Position numbers and translations under genes: made by a program. The notes under the pieces were generated by a model, which worked only from the letters and a program-made list of their open reading frames with translations, was not told where the DNA came from and searched no databases. Of a stretch of 64,000 nucleotides of DNA, positions 23,412 to 34,155 are shown one piece after another (position 1 is the stretch's first letter; every line of letters begins with the position of its first letter). This DNA comes from Lojkania enalia (taxonomy: Eukaryota > Ascomycota > Dothideomycetes > Pleosporales), in the NCBI GenBank assembly GCA_010094045.1, contig ML986707.1, positions 84,057-148,056 on the forward strand, written 5' to 3'.

Positions 23412-25079
23412 ATGTATCGTCTCGGAGTCGCGGTTTTCTTTGCCACCACAGCTTTCGCCCAAGTGCCAGGCCCTCTGACTCCTGAAGTGCATCCTCCAGT
23501 CACTTCCTACAAATGCACAACGGCCGGCGGTTGCAAGCCGGTCAGCAGCTCCGTCGTCCTTGACGCCAATTACCGCTGGCTACATAATGTAGATGGTTAC
23601 ACGAACTGTGTAACAACTGGTTTCAACGAGGAGTTCTGCCCGGACATCGAAACTTGCGCGAAGACATGTTCGCTTGAGGGCGTCGACTATGCTAGCTATG
23701 GTATTCGAACAGATGGCGACTCACTTACTCTCAACATCTATAAGACTGATCCAGCCACTAATGTCACCACCCTCTCTTCTCCTCGTGTCTATCTTCTCGC
23801 CGACGATGAGACGTACGACCATTTCAAGCTTCTAAACCAGGAATTCTCCTTCGACGTCGACGTCAGCAAGGTTCCATGCGGTATCAACGGTGCTCTATAC
23901 TTCTCGGAGATGAACGATAAGGGCGACAAGAATGAGTTGAACACAGCTGGTGCGAAGTACGGAACTGGATACTGTGATGCCCAGTGCCCGACCCAGAACT
24001 TCATCAAAGGAGAGGTAAGCTCGGCTTCATTACCTTTTCTTGTCCCGCTCTCTGAAAAATATTTATATATTTTGGAAAAAGAAGGGATGGGGGGAGTGGG
24101 AGTCAATGTGCTCTCCAGAACGTTCCCAATTGCTTCTCAAATCCCGGCACGCCGGGATTTCTCTTTCATACTCTCGCCATGCAATGCAATTTCTTGATTA
24201 CACTCCAGTCTTCAACCCTCGTCTTTGGTCCCTTTTTGCCTTCTTTCTACCAGTATTCCATATTATTCCACCTCTTTCTCACTACCGGTAATAAACACCG
24301 CAGCTTACACTACCCAGGCCAACCTCAACGGCACTTACGGCGCCTGCTGCAATGAAATGGACATATGGGAAGCGAATCGCGCCGCCACAGCCTACACCCC
24401 TCACCCTTGCAACGCCAACCAAGTTTTCGCCTGCCAGGGCACCGAATGCGGCGGTGGAGACGCGCGGTACGAAGGGGTATGCGACAAGGACGGCTGTGAT
24501 ATCAACCCGTACCGGATCGGTAACAAGGGTTACTACGGCGTGGGCGCCAACTTCACCGTCGACACGAGCCGCAAGTTCACTGTCGTGACGCAGTTTTACA
24601 CGGACGATGACACGAGCGAGGGCACGTTGACGGAGATTCGGAGGCTGTATGTGCAGGATGGGAAGGTAGTCCAGAATGCCAAGGTGAAGGTGGCGGGTAT
24701 GGACGACTATGATAGTATTACGGACGAGTTCTGCGCTAGTGAGAAGGAGGTCATGGGCGGGACGAACCACTTCGCGCAGCTCGGCGGCTTGAAGCAGATG
24801 GGTGAGGCGATTGGCCGGGGTATGGTTCTTGCCATGTCGATTTGGGATGATGCGGGGAGCTACATGGGCTGGTTGGATCAGGATCCATTCCCCGCCGATG
24901 CAGATCCGAGCGCGCCGGGTGTCGGACGTGGGCCCTGTCCCACGACGGGGGGAAGGCCAGCTGAGCTGATCAAGAATCATCCCGACTCAAGGGTTATTTT
25001 CTCCAACATCAGGAGCGGGGATATTGGAAGTACTTACTCCAATGCAACGGTTGTGCCAAGGTGGGCGAGGCGTTCTTAG
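23412..25079 (+). CDS. GH7 cellulase (endoglucanase/cellobiohydrolase), possibly splice-defective
   Basis: Glycoside hydrolase family 7 enzymes cleave beta-1,4-glucan in cellulose and are secreted. The start at 23412 gives the signal peptide MYRLGVAVFFATTAFAQ; an upstream in-frame ATG lies at 23394. Exon 1 ends at 24014 after CDAQCPTQNFIKGE. Exon 2 resumes by about 24288 with NTAAYTTQANLNGTYG. The catalytic motif NEMDIWEAN, with its nucleophile and acid/base glutamates, is intact, and the protein runs to the expected GH7 end near 464 residues without a carbohydrate-binding module. The oddity is the junction: donor GTAAGC at 24015 is good, but the only phase-compatible acceptor position reads CG (24286-24287) instead of AG, and nearby AGs break the frame. 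The intron would be about 273 nt, much longer than its neighbours. A pseudogene, sequencing error or non-canonical splice are all possible. Confidence 0.75.
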
Positions 25080-25321
25080 AAAGAGGGAGCAACGAAGTAG
25101 ATATGGAAGATGAAGATATTTAAACTCCAATGAATTCTTGCCGACGGGCGCTGAAGACATGTTTATACGCCCCCCAATTTTGATATATCTTACAAGTCTG
25201 GAACCAGAGACCGACCAGACGCTACCAGCGTAAACTCCAAAACTCCCTAGTTCCCTGCATCGCCATGAATATGGAAATCTGCTTCCGGAATATCCGCAAT
25301 AAGAATCGAAAATGCACCCAT
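25080..25321. other. Short convergent intergenic region
   Basis: Shared 3' flank of the GH7 gene and the minus-strand small gene with the UGA-CUA context. Nothing else seen. Confidence 0.4.
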
Positions 25322-25528
25322 TTAACCAATCCATTCCATCTCTTCGATCAATTCTGCCACTTCCCATGAATCATGACCCCTCTTCTCTCCCCCATCTATC
25401 CCATTACTCATCCCCCTCATTTCAAGAATCATATCCGCGACTTCTCTAGCCTCTATCTCTTGCTTGCGCTTCAGATTTTCAGCATCAATGATGACTTGCT
25501 CGCGGTATTTCCAGCCTTGTGCACCTAG
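25322..25528 (-). other. In-frame extension after a UGA-CUA-G stop (possible readthrough)
   Basis: Immediately after the TGA of the next gene, 68 sense codons continue in the same frame to a TAA at 25324-25322. They encode a charged, helix-prone segment (GWKYREQVIIDAENLKRKQE, then AREVADMILEMR, then ELIEEMEWIG) that looks like protein, not untranslated sequence. Whether it is translated by readthrough, by removal of the stop in splicing, or is a recent nonsense mutation cannot be decided here. Confidence 0.5.
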
Positions 25529-25807
25529 TCATATGGAACCGTTGAGGAAGTAAGCAGCGGCAAGCGGCCAGCCAAGGAGAACGGTTGCCGTTGGAACATA
25601 GCTAGAAACCCTTAGCACAAGAACGGCTTGGATTGAATGGAGATGGTCGACTTACAAGACAGCAGCGCGGGTGAAATGTTTCCCCAAATCGGCATAGCGG
25701 ACTGAGTGCGGTGTCATGGTGACTGGCTTCCTAGCAAAGGGGTGCGGCTCTGTGAGGTAGCGGGCAGCAGAGCGCATGACCTGACGAGCTTGTGTTGCAG
25801 AGGGCAT
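25529..25807 (-). CDS. Small membrane (mitochondrial-type) protein with UGA-CUA-G stop
   Basis: Two exons, 25807-25656 and 25601-25529, join across a 54-nt intron (GTAAGT donor, TAG acceptor) to 74 residues. The N-terminus is basic and hydroxylated (MPSATQARQVMRSAARYL), as in mitochondrial proteins, followed by PHPFARKPVTMTPHSVRYAD and one hydrophobic segment, VPTATVLLGWPLAAAYFL. I do not recognise a named family. The stop codon reads TGA CTA G, the strongest known eukaryotic readthrough context, and is followed by 68 further in-frame codons; a readthrough product would be 143 residues. The extension reads naturally on from the membrane segment as a coiled-coil-like tail. A TGA arising by mutation in a longer gene is the main alternative. 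Confidence 0.6.
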
Positions 25808-27010
25808 TTTTGATAATCGTTAAAGTCGTTACACCGTGAACTGTCTGTACTTTTTGGTGGAGTGTAGATGTTGTCTTTAAGAGATGAGATTGTTAAAGAT
25901 ACAGGATTTCCTTGTTTATTTTTATTTTCCTATGCCGAGTAGATATGCTGAGTAGAGATAGCCTCCAAAAAGAGAGGGGAGTTAATCCGTTCGTTATTGA
26001 CGATGTCGTACGATGATAAGATGCAGATGTCCTGGGCGGGAGTGGACAGTCTATATACGAAGGACGGAAGAGTGAAATCAAAGCTTACTAGAAAACATGA
26101 TTCTATGGTGGAAGTATCACCTGAGACAGCATAGCACGTCCGGAGAATTACCGCGATGAGCGGAGCATAGCGTGGGTTTTGCGAGATCACCTCATTGTGC
26201 GCTGATGCAACGAGCCCCAGGTAGCGCGGGAGCAACCCAGATGGACGCCGAGCGTGACCAGGTCTGAACCATATTAAAGATTCAAAATTACCAGATCTAG
26301 GGATATTTACAAAGGCACCCAGGACATAAGAGCAGTCTGGCCCACCGAAGCTGGGCGCCGCAACAGGTGTTGGCGAGGCTTGAGATGGATGTGCGAGGTG
26401 TCGTGCGACGGTGGGGTGATGGGTTGCATCGGCAGCCGCCGACGGCGTGAGTAAGCGATACGGGAAGCAAAGGCATGATTCGATTATCGTCTGACGAGTT
26501 GCCGGAGCTCCCAAACATCGATTTTGCTAAATCGGCGAAATGCGGGGAGCATTTTGACAGCCCCTCTAGACCAGATTGAGAAGCGTGGCATCCACGTGTG
26601 TGACAGGCTTCATCTACCATCGCTCCATGGTTGAAGTGGACGGTACGCACAGGCCAACATCCCAACCGATTGCACGCCTTGGGGCTTGAGTATCTACGTT
26701 TAATCTTGAGCCCGAATGAAGGCAACAAAATCTATTCGCAGTCGTTCATAAAATCTGATTGTTACATGGAGGCTGTAGCGACGGCTACGTTGTTTAGTCT
26801 ACACAATCGCAAAGGAGGGGGTATATTACGAAGTAGTTAGCAAAACGGTTCATACTAAGAAACTTGCTTAGCCCATCCTCATTCATCCTTGTCCACTACC
26901 CGCTAGACCATGATGCCGGGTAGATCCGTAACTTGCGTCTGACAGACCCCTAGGTCTGCAAGCCATTCACTCCACGGCCATATGTATCCATCTACCAGTC
27001 TCCCGGTATT
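25808..27010. other. Intergenic region, one doubtful frame
   Basis: Minus frames of 194 codons (25930-26514) and 143 codons (26297-26728) overlap in different frames and could be pieces of one decayed gene, but neither shows a motif or plausible splice chain. No supported gene. Confidence 0.3.
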
Positions 27011-27741
27011 TTACTCCTTCCCCAGCTGCACAATCTCCTTCTGGCTCAATACCCATACGCCCTCCTCTTTTATTCCCTCGGACGCCTGTAACCCCGCATT
27101 CACCGCCGCCCTAGCAATGGTATCTGCATCTTGAGACCAAAAGTCTACCATTCCAGGACTGACTTTCCTCAATCCATTGGCCAACGCCCTTATTACATAT
27201 TCGGTCGGCCGACTGTCTTGCCTAGTCCCACCAATTAGACCAGGTCGGAGTATGACTGTGTGCTTGAAGCCAATCTCTTTGACCTTGTCTTCGAGCTCAC
27301 CCTTCATTTGACTGTAAGGGATACGGCTGCCTGAGTTTGCACCGGCGGTGGATATAAGCACATATGTCTCCACGCCGGCTTCCCTGGCGGCCTTCGCAAG
27401 GTCAAGGTTGAGATCCAGATCGATCTTCCTCTGGTTCGCGACGCTGCCAGCCTGCGCCTTTGTAGTACCAAGAGCCGAGAAGAAGATGTTTGGAACTGGC
27501 GATTTTGGGAACAGAGATACCCAGGTCAAAGTATCGGTGGAAGAGAGCGGATTAAGTTTTGGAGAATTGGAAGGGAGCTCCCGGCGCGTGTAGGCAAAGA
27601 TAGAGGAGATAGAGGAGTGGGGGACGAGGATTGAGAGAATATGTGAGCCCTATCACTAGATTGTTAATACAAAGAAGCATACAAAGCATTCGTAGGACAT
27701 ACCACAAGGCCAGTGCTTCCTACGAGCGCTACCGTGGCCAT
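27011..27741 (-). CDS. FMP52: Fmp52-like NAD(P)-binding protein, mitochondrial outer membrane
   Basis: Atypical short-chain dehydrogenase-like protein; yeast Fmp52 is found in highly purified mitochondria at the outer membrane and its substrate is unknown. Exons 27741-27703 and 27649-27011 join across a 53-nt intron (GTATGT donor, TAG acceptor) to 225 residues. The first 13-codon exon, MATVALVGSTGLV, completes the NAD(P)-binding GSTGLVGSHIL motif, which confirms the splice. Next come FFSALGTTKAQAGS, YVLISTAGANSGS and YSQMKGELEDKV, the pattern of TIP30/Fmp52 proteins with the Tyr-x3-Lys pair. Length matches the family. Confidence 0.88.
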
Positions 27742-28352
27742 AGTTGCTAATCAGTCGCCTAACACAAAAGGTGTGGGCAATTGCTGAGGATCTAGTCGTG
27801 CTGCAATGGTAAATTTGACAAGGAAAATGTTCGCTTTTATGCTGTGTTTGCATAAAAGAGTCGGCCGAACACAATAATGCGCGTTGCGGGTGATGATGTC
27901 GCCATGATGTTCGTCCGGCCGTATCCGCCGACAAACGCTCTTGCAGTGTTAGTCATCGCTAAAGGACGTCGCGAACGCCGGTGCTCTATTCAATTTTATC
28001 ATCTAGGCATTACGGCCGAAGTGATGAGGAAATCTGCAATTCTTCTAGCGTCTCTGCCAGGGATGGAATGCTTTGATCCACGTTGAGGTTGGATCTCACA
28101 ATAATTTCTAGCATTCAGTCAGCGCTTGGCACGCCCAGTCAGCGACTTGCAGATTTTAACGAGCCAATCAGCTCCAGTCATGGAACGACCGCCGTCTCAA
28201 TTGATATCAATGCCTAGGTAGATAGCTGCAGAGGGGATCCGGACGTTGAAGTCGATATCTCGCTTGCAGTTGATTCGAGTCTTGACGATGAAGCTAGCAT
28301 TTTGCAACTTTTTCCGAACGCCAAGGCTCCAGCACCAATCCATATCTCCAAG
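27742..28352. other. Intergenic region upstream of FMP52
   Basis: Lies between the FMP52 start and the stop of the 3-phosphoglycerate dehydrogenase gene, both on the minus strand. It should contain the FMP52 promoter. No further gene seen. Confidence 0.5.
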
Positions 28353-30212
28353 CTACAATGTGACAACACTAGCCTCAAACACACCTTCTTCTGCTATCAA
28401 GCTCTTGACAACATCGTCTCCAACCGGCTTATCCACACCGAGAATCATCAAGGACTCGTTACCCTCAACATCGCCAACTCCTTCATCAATATCTTCGTGT
28501 AGCGGTGCAACACTCATGAAGTTGATATTTACGCCCGCCTTTCCTAGTAAGGTACCTACAACGCCAATCTTGCCGCATGTGTCGTAATTCCTACAGATTA
28601 GAAGCGTTCCTCGAGGGACGAATTCGCCCTTGAAGCGGTCCAACCGCGAGATGAAGGGTTTGTTGCCGGATACAAATCCCTGAATGACTTGATCCTCGTC
28701 CTCTTGCGGCTTCAAAGATCGGGCAGCGGAAGGGGAAACTGAACGGCCAACTTCAGAACGTGCGTTTGATACAGAGCGTGAAGCGCGAGCTCGCAATGTG
28801 ACAAATGATGCATAAGGTTTGTCCTCAACGTTTTCACGACTCCGTTGCTCGTTGATGAGAATACCGCGTTCTTTGGCGAGGATTTCTGCATTAACTATGT
28901 TGATGTTGAGACCATCAGAGGACGTGATAGGAGTAAGAAGACCCTTGACAAGCGCGGCGAAAAGGGGCTTTGTGGTATTGAGGCTTCCCAGTTTTCCTTC
29001 GTATATAATGTCAAATGTCGTTCGAAAGGACTTAATGGCTAATCCCGAAGTGTAATGTTGAGTATATAGTGATCCCATTTTCTCCACCAAAGTCACGAAG
29101 GGCTGGAGAGTCCTGTATTCTTCAGGGAGAATGATAGGTGCGTTGACGGCCGAGCGAGGAAGTTCCCCTGACAGAATTGATACGACTTGTTCGCACACGT
29201 CGATGGAGACATTTTCCTGTGCTTCTTTGGTTGAAGCACCCAGGTGTGGTGTAGCAACCACTTTGGGGTGCGCGATCAGGCGAGATGCTGAAGAATCAGT
29301 CTGCGGTGGTTCCGAAGTGAAGACGTCGATGCCAGCTCCAGCAATAGTACCAGCGTCGAGAGCTGCGACGAGTGCGTCCTCGTCAATCATGCCCCCTCTC
29401 GCAACATTCAGTATTCGAGCAGTTGGCTTCATCGTTGCGAGTTCGGCAGCTCCAATCATCCCTTTGGTTGATGCAATGAGCGGGGTATGGAGCGTTAAGA
29501 AATCAGATTCCTTCAGAATCTCAGCAAGGCTCGACTTGAGCGTAACAGAAGCTGCTGCAGCCAACGTTGGATTCGCATACGGGTCATAAGCAATCAATCG
29601 CATCCCGAAGCCGTTGGCGATACGGGCGACGGTGAGGCCGACTGCAAGGCATTAGTTTGAAGCCCTACGCAACTGCCTTGGTAGTGACTAACCCTTGCCC
29701 AACCCGATGATACCGAGAGTCTTGCCCTTGGCTTCGATTCCGACGAGGCGTCCTCGTTCCCATTTGCTGGCCTTGGTACTCGCACTTGCGTCCCCTATGT
29801 TGCGGGCTACGGCCATCATGACTGCCACGAGTTAGTAAATGGTCCCGAGGGGAAATTTGAGCTACTTACGTGCAATGGTATGTTCCGCAGCAGCATTGAT
29901 ATTGCCAGAGGGCGAGTTCACTACGATGATACCATGTTTCGTTGCGCTCACGACGTCGACATTGTCCACTCCCACGCCGGCTCTGGCAACAACTTTGAGT
30001 TTCCTGGCAGCCTCGAGGAGATCCGCCGTTACTTTTGTTTCGGATCGGACGATAAGGCCCTCGTATTCGCCGATGATGCTTTTCAATTCTCCCGGAGTCA
30101 GTCCTTTCTTCTCATCTACATCAAATTGGTCTTTCAGTAAAGCCAGGCCATCCGGTGAGACCTTTTCCGGAATCAGGATCTTCGGCCTCGAAACTTGGAC
30201 CGCGTAAGACAT
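28353..30212 (-). CDS. SER3: D-3-phosphoglycerate dehydrogenase
   Basis: Catalyses the first committed step of serine synthesis: 3-phosphoglycerate to 3-phosphohydroxypyruvate with NAD, in the cytosol. Three exons, 30212-29870, 29821-29693 and 29641-28353, give 586 residues; introns are 48 and 51 nt and the joins restore conserved sequence. The D-isomer 2-hydroxyacid dehydrogenase signatures are clear: VVARAGVGVDNVD, the NAD motif GIIGLGKVG spanning the second junction, and TPHLGASTKEAQ with the catalytic His. The long C-terminus holds the allosteric intervening domain and a final ACT domain (GKIGVVGTLLGKAGVNINFM) that normally binds serine for feedback control. A Ser/Arg-rich insert near residues 430-460 is less usual. 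Confidence 0.93.
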
Positions 30213-30869
30213 TGTTTATGCGTTAGAGGTTGAATATGACTTATACAACAGAGTCTGGGGGCTTCCAAGCGTCAGCTGAGTTGAGGGATGTCGAGCCATG
30301 TGTTCCTTCCTTTTATGTCCCGGACAATTACATGGTCCGCTATCGGCCTGCGCTCTCCTGCGGTTTGCTGCATCACCTGCTCTCATTGAATGAACTGTGT
30401 CATCAAGGCTTGCTTATTGTGGCTTAGTGCGCTGCCCCGCCCCCGCACTACGCCACCCCTCTGTCTGACTAGAACCTGTCAATAATTTACTCAAGTACAC
30501 ACGAGGGAATTTTCAGAGACACGTACTGTTCTCTCTAGACTAGCACCTGAAAACGACCCTGAACACGGGGACAGACAAAAAGAAACGTGGAGGAGGCTGT
30601 ACGTCTGTGACGAGAAGCTGGCAGCGGCGACCGGACTGGGAGGTAAGTCATGTGGGCTAGCTAGGAGGGTAGCAATGATATTGCCATGACAAAAAGCAAT
30701 TTTCCACCACGCAATCCTTTCGCCCAATACTCCGTATAGACATCTAGTCAGCTAGCGGGGGTGCTTTACGATTGATTGCAGATCATTACATGTCATACTA
30801 TGCATCGTTTGGAAGAAGCTGTCTTCGTTCCTCGCTATGATATGTATCAAATCAAGTCACAATTGTAGA
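30213..30869. other. Intergenic region: SER3 promoter and GLO1 3' flank
   Basis: No gene recognised. The 78-codon minus frame at 30491-30727 has no motif. Confidence 0.5.
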
Positions 30870-32096
30870 TTACCAGCTGGCTCGCGTTTTAAGCTTCTCG
30901 TTTTGGATGACCTCGATCCAGTAACCGTCGGGATCTTTACAATTTGTTAGTGTAGGCCAACAATCATCGCCGTTGTCTCGACATACCTAAAACAAACGCA
31001 ATATTCTTCATTCGTCCGTCTGTCAGCCTCTTCTTCCAATTCACCTTCTTCTCTTCGAACCGCGCACATGCAGCATCGAGGTCGTCTACAGTAATGCAGA
31101 TATGGCCAAATCCTTGAGGCTGAGCGTTTCCATCGTGATACTTGAAGTCGGGTTCTTTTTCCGTTCCGTAGTTCCACGTCAGCTCAAGTAGGCCCTCCCT
31201 ATCCGCAACCGGATTGACGCCGTTGGATGAGGCTTCCGGCGCTGGTGGACCATACCCGAGGAAATACAAATTGAAGCCGCCGTTCTTACTCTCCGAGGTC
31301 CGCATAAGCTGCATTCCCATGATGTCCTTGTAAAAGCCGAGGGAGGCTTCGGGATCCTTGATGCGAATCATCGTGTGGTTCTATTTTTGTTAGCCCTGTG
31401 TTCCGACTGGAAGCGCAGACGCACTAAGCGGTACGTAGCAGTGTCCGACTCTTTGACGCCCGCTGTCTCCTCTAGTGGCTTCTGGCCGATGACCTCCACC
31501 CAGTAGCCGTCGGGATCCAGGGCAAACGCAATGTGTCGCATCTTCCCGTCCGACAATTTCTTCTGGAATTTGTAGCCTGCATCCTCGATTCGCTGACATG
31601 CCGCCTGGATATTGTCTACTGAAATAGCGAGATGTCCGAACCCTCGCGGATCGGTGTTGCCGTTTGCGATCTTGTAGTCTGGGTCGTTCTCAGTCCCGTA
31701 GTTGTGGGTCAGCTCAACAATACCCTCTCGATCCGTCCAATGGTTGCCGTGTGAAACCGCCTTGGGGCTATCGTATGCGAGGAAATATAGGTCGAAGTTG
31801 GCATCGGGGTTTGGGATCTTATTGATCAGTTTCATGCCGAGAAACTCATAGAACTCGACTGAACGCTTGGGATCCTTGACTCGTATCCTGCAGCACGTCA
31901 GCGCTGGTCCAATTCTATAATAGGGGCAATGAACGGACATAGAGTGATTGAGCTTGTACTTGGCAGGATCAGTGGCCATGGTGGCTAGTGTCCTAAATGA
32001 AGTGCTTCGTCTGCTGTTGTGCTGTATTGCGCGAGGGGTGAGAGAACTTGAAAGTCTGAACAAGGTGGACAAGGACTGGCGGAGGCAGAACATCAA
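30870..32096 (-). CDS. GLO1: Glyoxalase I (lactoylglutathione lyase), double-domain
   Basis: Converts the hemithioacetal of methylglyoxal and glutathione to S-lactoylglutathione. Four exons, 32096-31939, 31887-31425, 31380-30987 and 30934-30870, give 359 residues with all phases consistent. Two glyoxalase domains follow in tandem, as in fungal monomeric Glo1. Domain 1: SMIRVKDPKRSVEFY, GIVELTHNYGTEND, GFGHLAISVDN, DPDGYWVEVI. Domain 2: NHTMIRIKDPEASLGFY, LLELTWNYGTEKEP, GFGHICITVDD, DPDGYWIEVI. The last intron splits the Asp of the second DPDGYW. The first 39 residues are basic and hydroxylated, a likely mitochondrial targeting sequence. A second in-frame ATG at 31979 (MATDPAKYK) would give the usual cytosolic start, so dual localisation is possible. 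Confidence 0.93.
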
Positions 32097-32585
32097 CTAC
32101 CACATACAACAGTAGTAGTGTGCTAGCACAGTCAAGCGCAATGGGGATGAGAAGGGTGTGGGGGCGTGATAGAAATATTTATTGATCGATGGCAGTTTGG
32201 ATGACGTTTAATCGCCTATTCACCGAGCTCCTCCACCCCCTCGTCGGGTTTCCCGCGGGCCGGCAGTTCTCTGTATATCGCAGCAATCTTCCCGCTAGCA
32301 CCGCCACAGTTCCAGCTCCACAAACTTATTGTAAAAATAAAAATAATAATTCTTTTTTCACTTCTCAAGGCTATTAAAAAGCAAAATAAGCAAGAGCTTT
32401 CACGGTGGTACGACTAGGGTCCCACACACTACGGCTGTCACATCCCATTAAGCTGGCTTAAGATGATGGATTATTTCGTGGATGAGGGGCGCTAACTGCC
32501 TTCCTTGGGCCTATCACACCCGTTGGATTGCAACCTTATGGCCCTGTCCTGTGGGATATCCTTTCGGTATTCCATAGAAGTTCCC

Positions 32586-32655
32586 ACCTGCTGTAATTAT
32601 AGGGACCTTTTTCTTCATAATTTTTATTTTAATATTATTATTTTTAACAGCAGGT
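32586..32655. repeat. Short AT-rich inverted repeat
   Basis: Arms ACCTGCTGTAA (32586-32596) and TTAACAGCAGGT (32644-32655) are near-perfect reverse complements flanking an AT-rich core. It could form a stem-loop or be a tiny MITE-like remnant. No target-site duplication is evident. Confidence 0.5.
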
Positions 32656-32665
32656 ATCACGTGAT
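32656..32665. promoter_or_regulatory. CACGTG palindrome (bHLH-type site)
   Basis: The perfect palindrome ATCACGTGAT lies immediately after the inverted repeat, in the intergenic region between GLO1 and the Roadblock gene. CACGTG is the core site of Cbf1/Pho4-type bHLH factors. Function here is inference. Confidence 0.4.
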
Positions 32666-33134
32666 GTGTGCAACGGGGGCGGCGACTCCGCCCTTGCACG
32701 GAGCTAGCGATAAGCCATCGGTCAAGCTTCCAGGGCTGATGCGTGGAAGGCGCCTCGAACTCCACAACACTATGCCCCACACCAACATATATCCTGTCCC
32801 TCCTTCTAGACACCTTTGTTGTTTGTTGGATATACCAGCTCTCTACTGAAAAGGACTCTCGTTTTCTCAAGGAGGGACCCGCCAGCTTCGCGACGTGGCG
32901 GGGACCGAAGTTTGTGCACAGACTCGAGACCAGAGGTGATTTCGTGTTTCTTCCTGGTAGGCATATTATATTCCCCTCCACACGCTGTTTTATACTATCT
33001 TTTCATTCTCTTCGCTCTCATTTCCCTCCATTTCTTTGGTCTACCGAAAAGTCTCTATACCATGTATTTCGCCATGTCACGCCGCACAGGCTGAATCACG
33101 TCACTAACCCATCAGTCCTACAGCCGTTTTCAGG

Positions 33135-33857
33135 ATGCTGAACGCTGTGAAGCTCAGCGAGCTCCTCGCCAAGAATTTGGACCCTCAGCTTTACCCCCGC
33201 ATGTTGTAAGTCTTTCTAATTTCGGTACCCTTTTGTGATATTCACGTATCTAGCGTAATGTCACCGAACGGGACGCTGATGGCATACTCTACACCTGTCG
33301 ATATCAAGGATCTCCGGGACCAGGCTGCTTTGATATCCATGGCATGGAAAGAGAATGAAGCGAACCTCAGGGCTAAGCATGCCAAAGAATCAAATCTGGA
33401 TGGCTCTGATGATCCATCAATATCCCCCAGTCTCGAGACTCTCACCATAGAATTTCAGCATAATAATATCGTTGTACGAGCTATCCAGCCCAGCCTTCTA
33501 CTCGTACTAGTAGGTGGTGTGCCACCGTCTCGGAAGGCTACATTCAAAATCACGCCTGAGGCTCATGGAGATCCTCGTTACCCATCTACTGAGCTCTCAG
33601 ACTCTGATGAAATACTTACTAGCCAGCCAAAAGAGACCATCTCCTCTTCAGAGAGTTCTCTACGCACAAGCGATGAAGGAAGCAGCGGTAAAAGGAAGGC
33701 TGCATCAATAGCGAGCCATATCAGCCAGAAAGAGAAGGATATGAAGGTCGGCGCACTTCATATCCAGCGAAAGAAAATAGACGCCCTGACCGATTTCATT
33801 CGGGCCGACTTCGATGCCAAAGGCTTTGTCATGCCCGATGATTCGAACTTTCCATAA
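33135..33857 (+). CDS. Roadblock/LC7-domain protein (LAMTOR/EGO-like)
   Basis: Two exons, 33135-33205 and 33254-33857, join across a 48-nt intron (GTAAGT donor, TAG acceptor) to 224 residues. The N-terminal 100 residues match the Roadblock/LC7 fold: MLNAVKLSELLAKNL, MSPNGTLMAYSTP, IEFQHNNIVVRAIQPSLLLV. This arrangement resembles LAMTOR2-type subunits of the lysosomal/vacuolar Ragulator or EGO complex that anchors Rag GTPases for TORC1 signalling. A Ser-rich linker and a basic C-terminal segment follow, longer than animal LAMTOR2. The family call is firm on fold pattern; the complex assignment is inference. Convergent with the MOSC fusion gene. Confidence 0.68.
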
Positions 33858-34155
33858 GCAGGCGATCCGTTTTCCTGCCGTATACTTTCACCACTGCAGC
33901 AGTTTCGGCTATTATACCATCTTCTATTGCAGCATATATCTCTTCCTTTTAATGATCTTCTCTAGCATCTCAGGAACATTGCATGTTTAATATTGTATTG
34001 CGTACCATTTTCAAGAATCCCACAGGTTAAATAAAGTAGGGTAGTCTCAGAATCCTGACAAATAGATTGGGAAACAGTCCTCCAATTGGTATCAATAGTC
34101 TCTTACGGCCCTTTTAGAAGCTCTAATGCCGATCTCCCTGTTTCCTTTACTACGT

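Larger units (their letters stand above)
32097..33134. other. Divergent promoter region, GLO1 / Roadblock gene
   Basis: Intergenic. It contains the inverted repeat and CACGTG palindrome listed separately. Overlapping frames of 62-155 codons on both strands have no motifs. Confidence 0.5.

Noticed and set aside
25519..25533. A 15-nt GT...AG string spanning the TGA of the small membrane-protein gene, as a micro-intron
   Set aside because: It would restore the frame, but 15 nt is far below the size fungal spliceosomes are known to remove; kept only as a test in the readthrough finding.
25930..26728. Two overlapping minus frames of 194 and 143 codons
   Set aside because: Neither shows a domain, signal or workable splice chain; they may be relic or chance.
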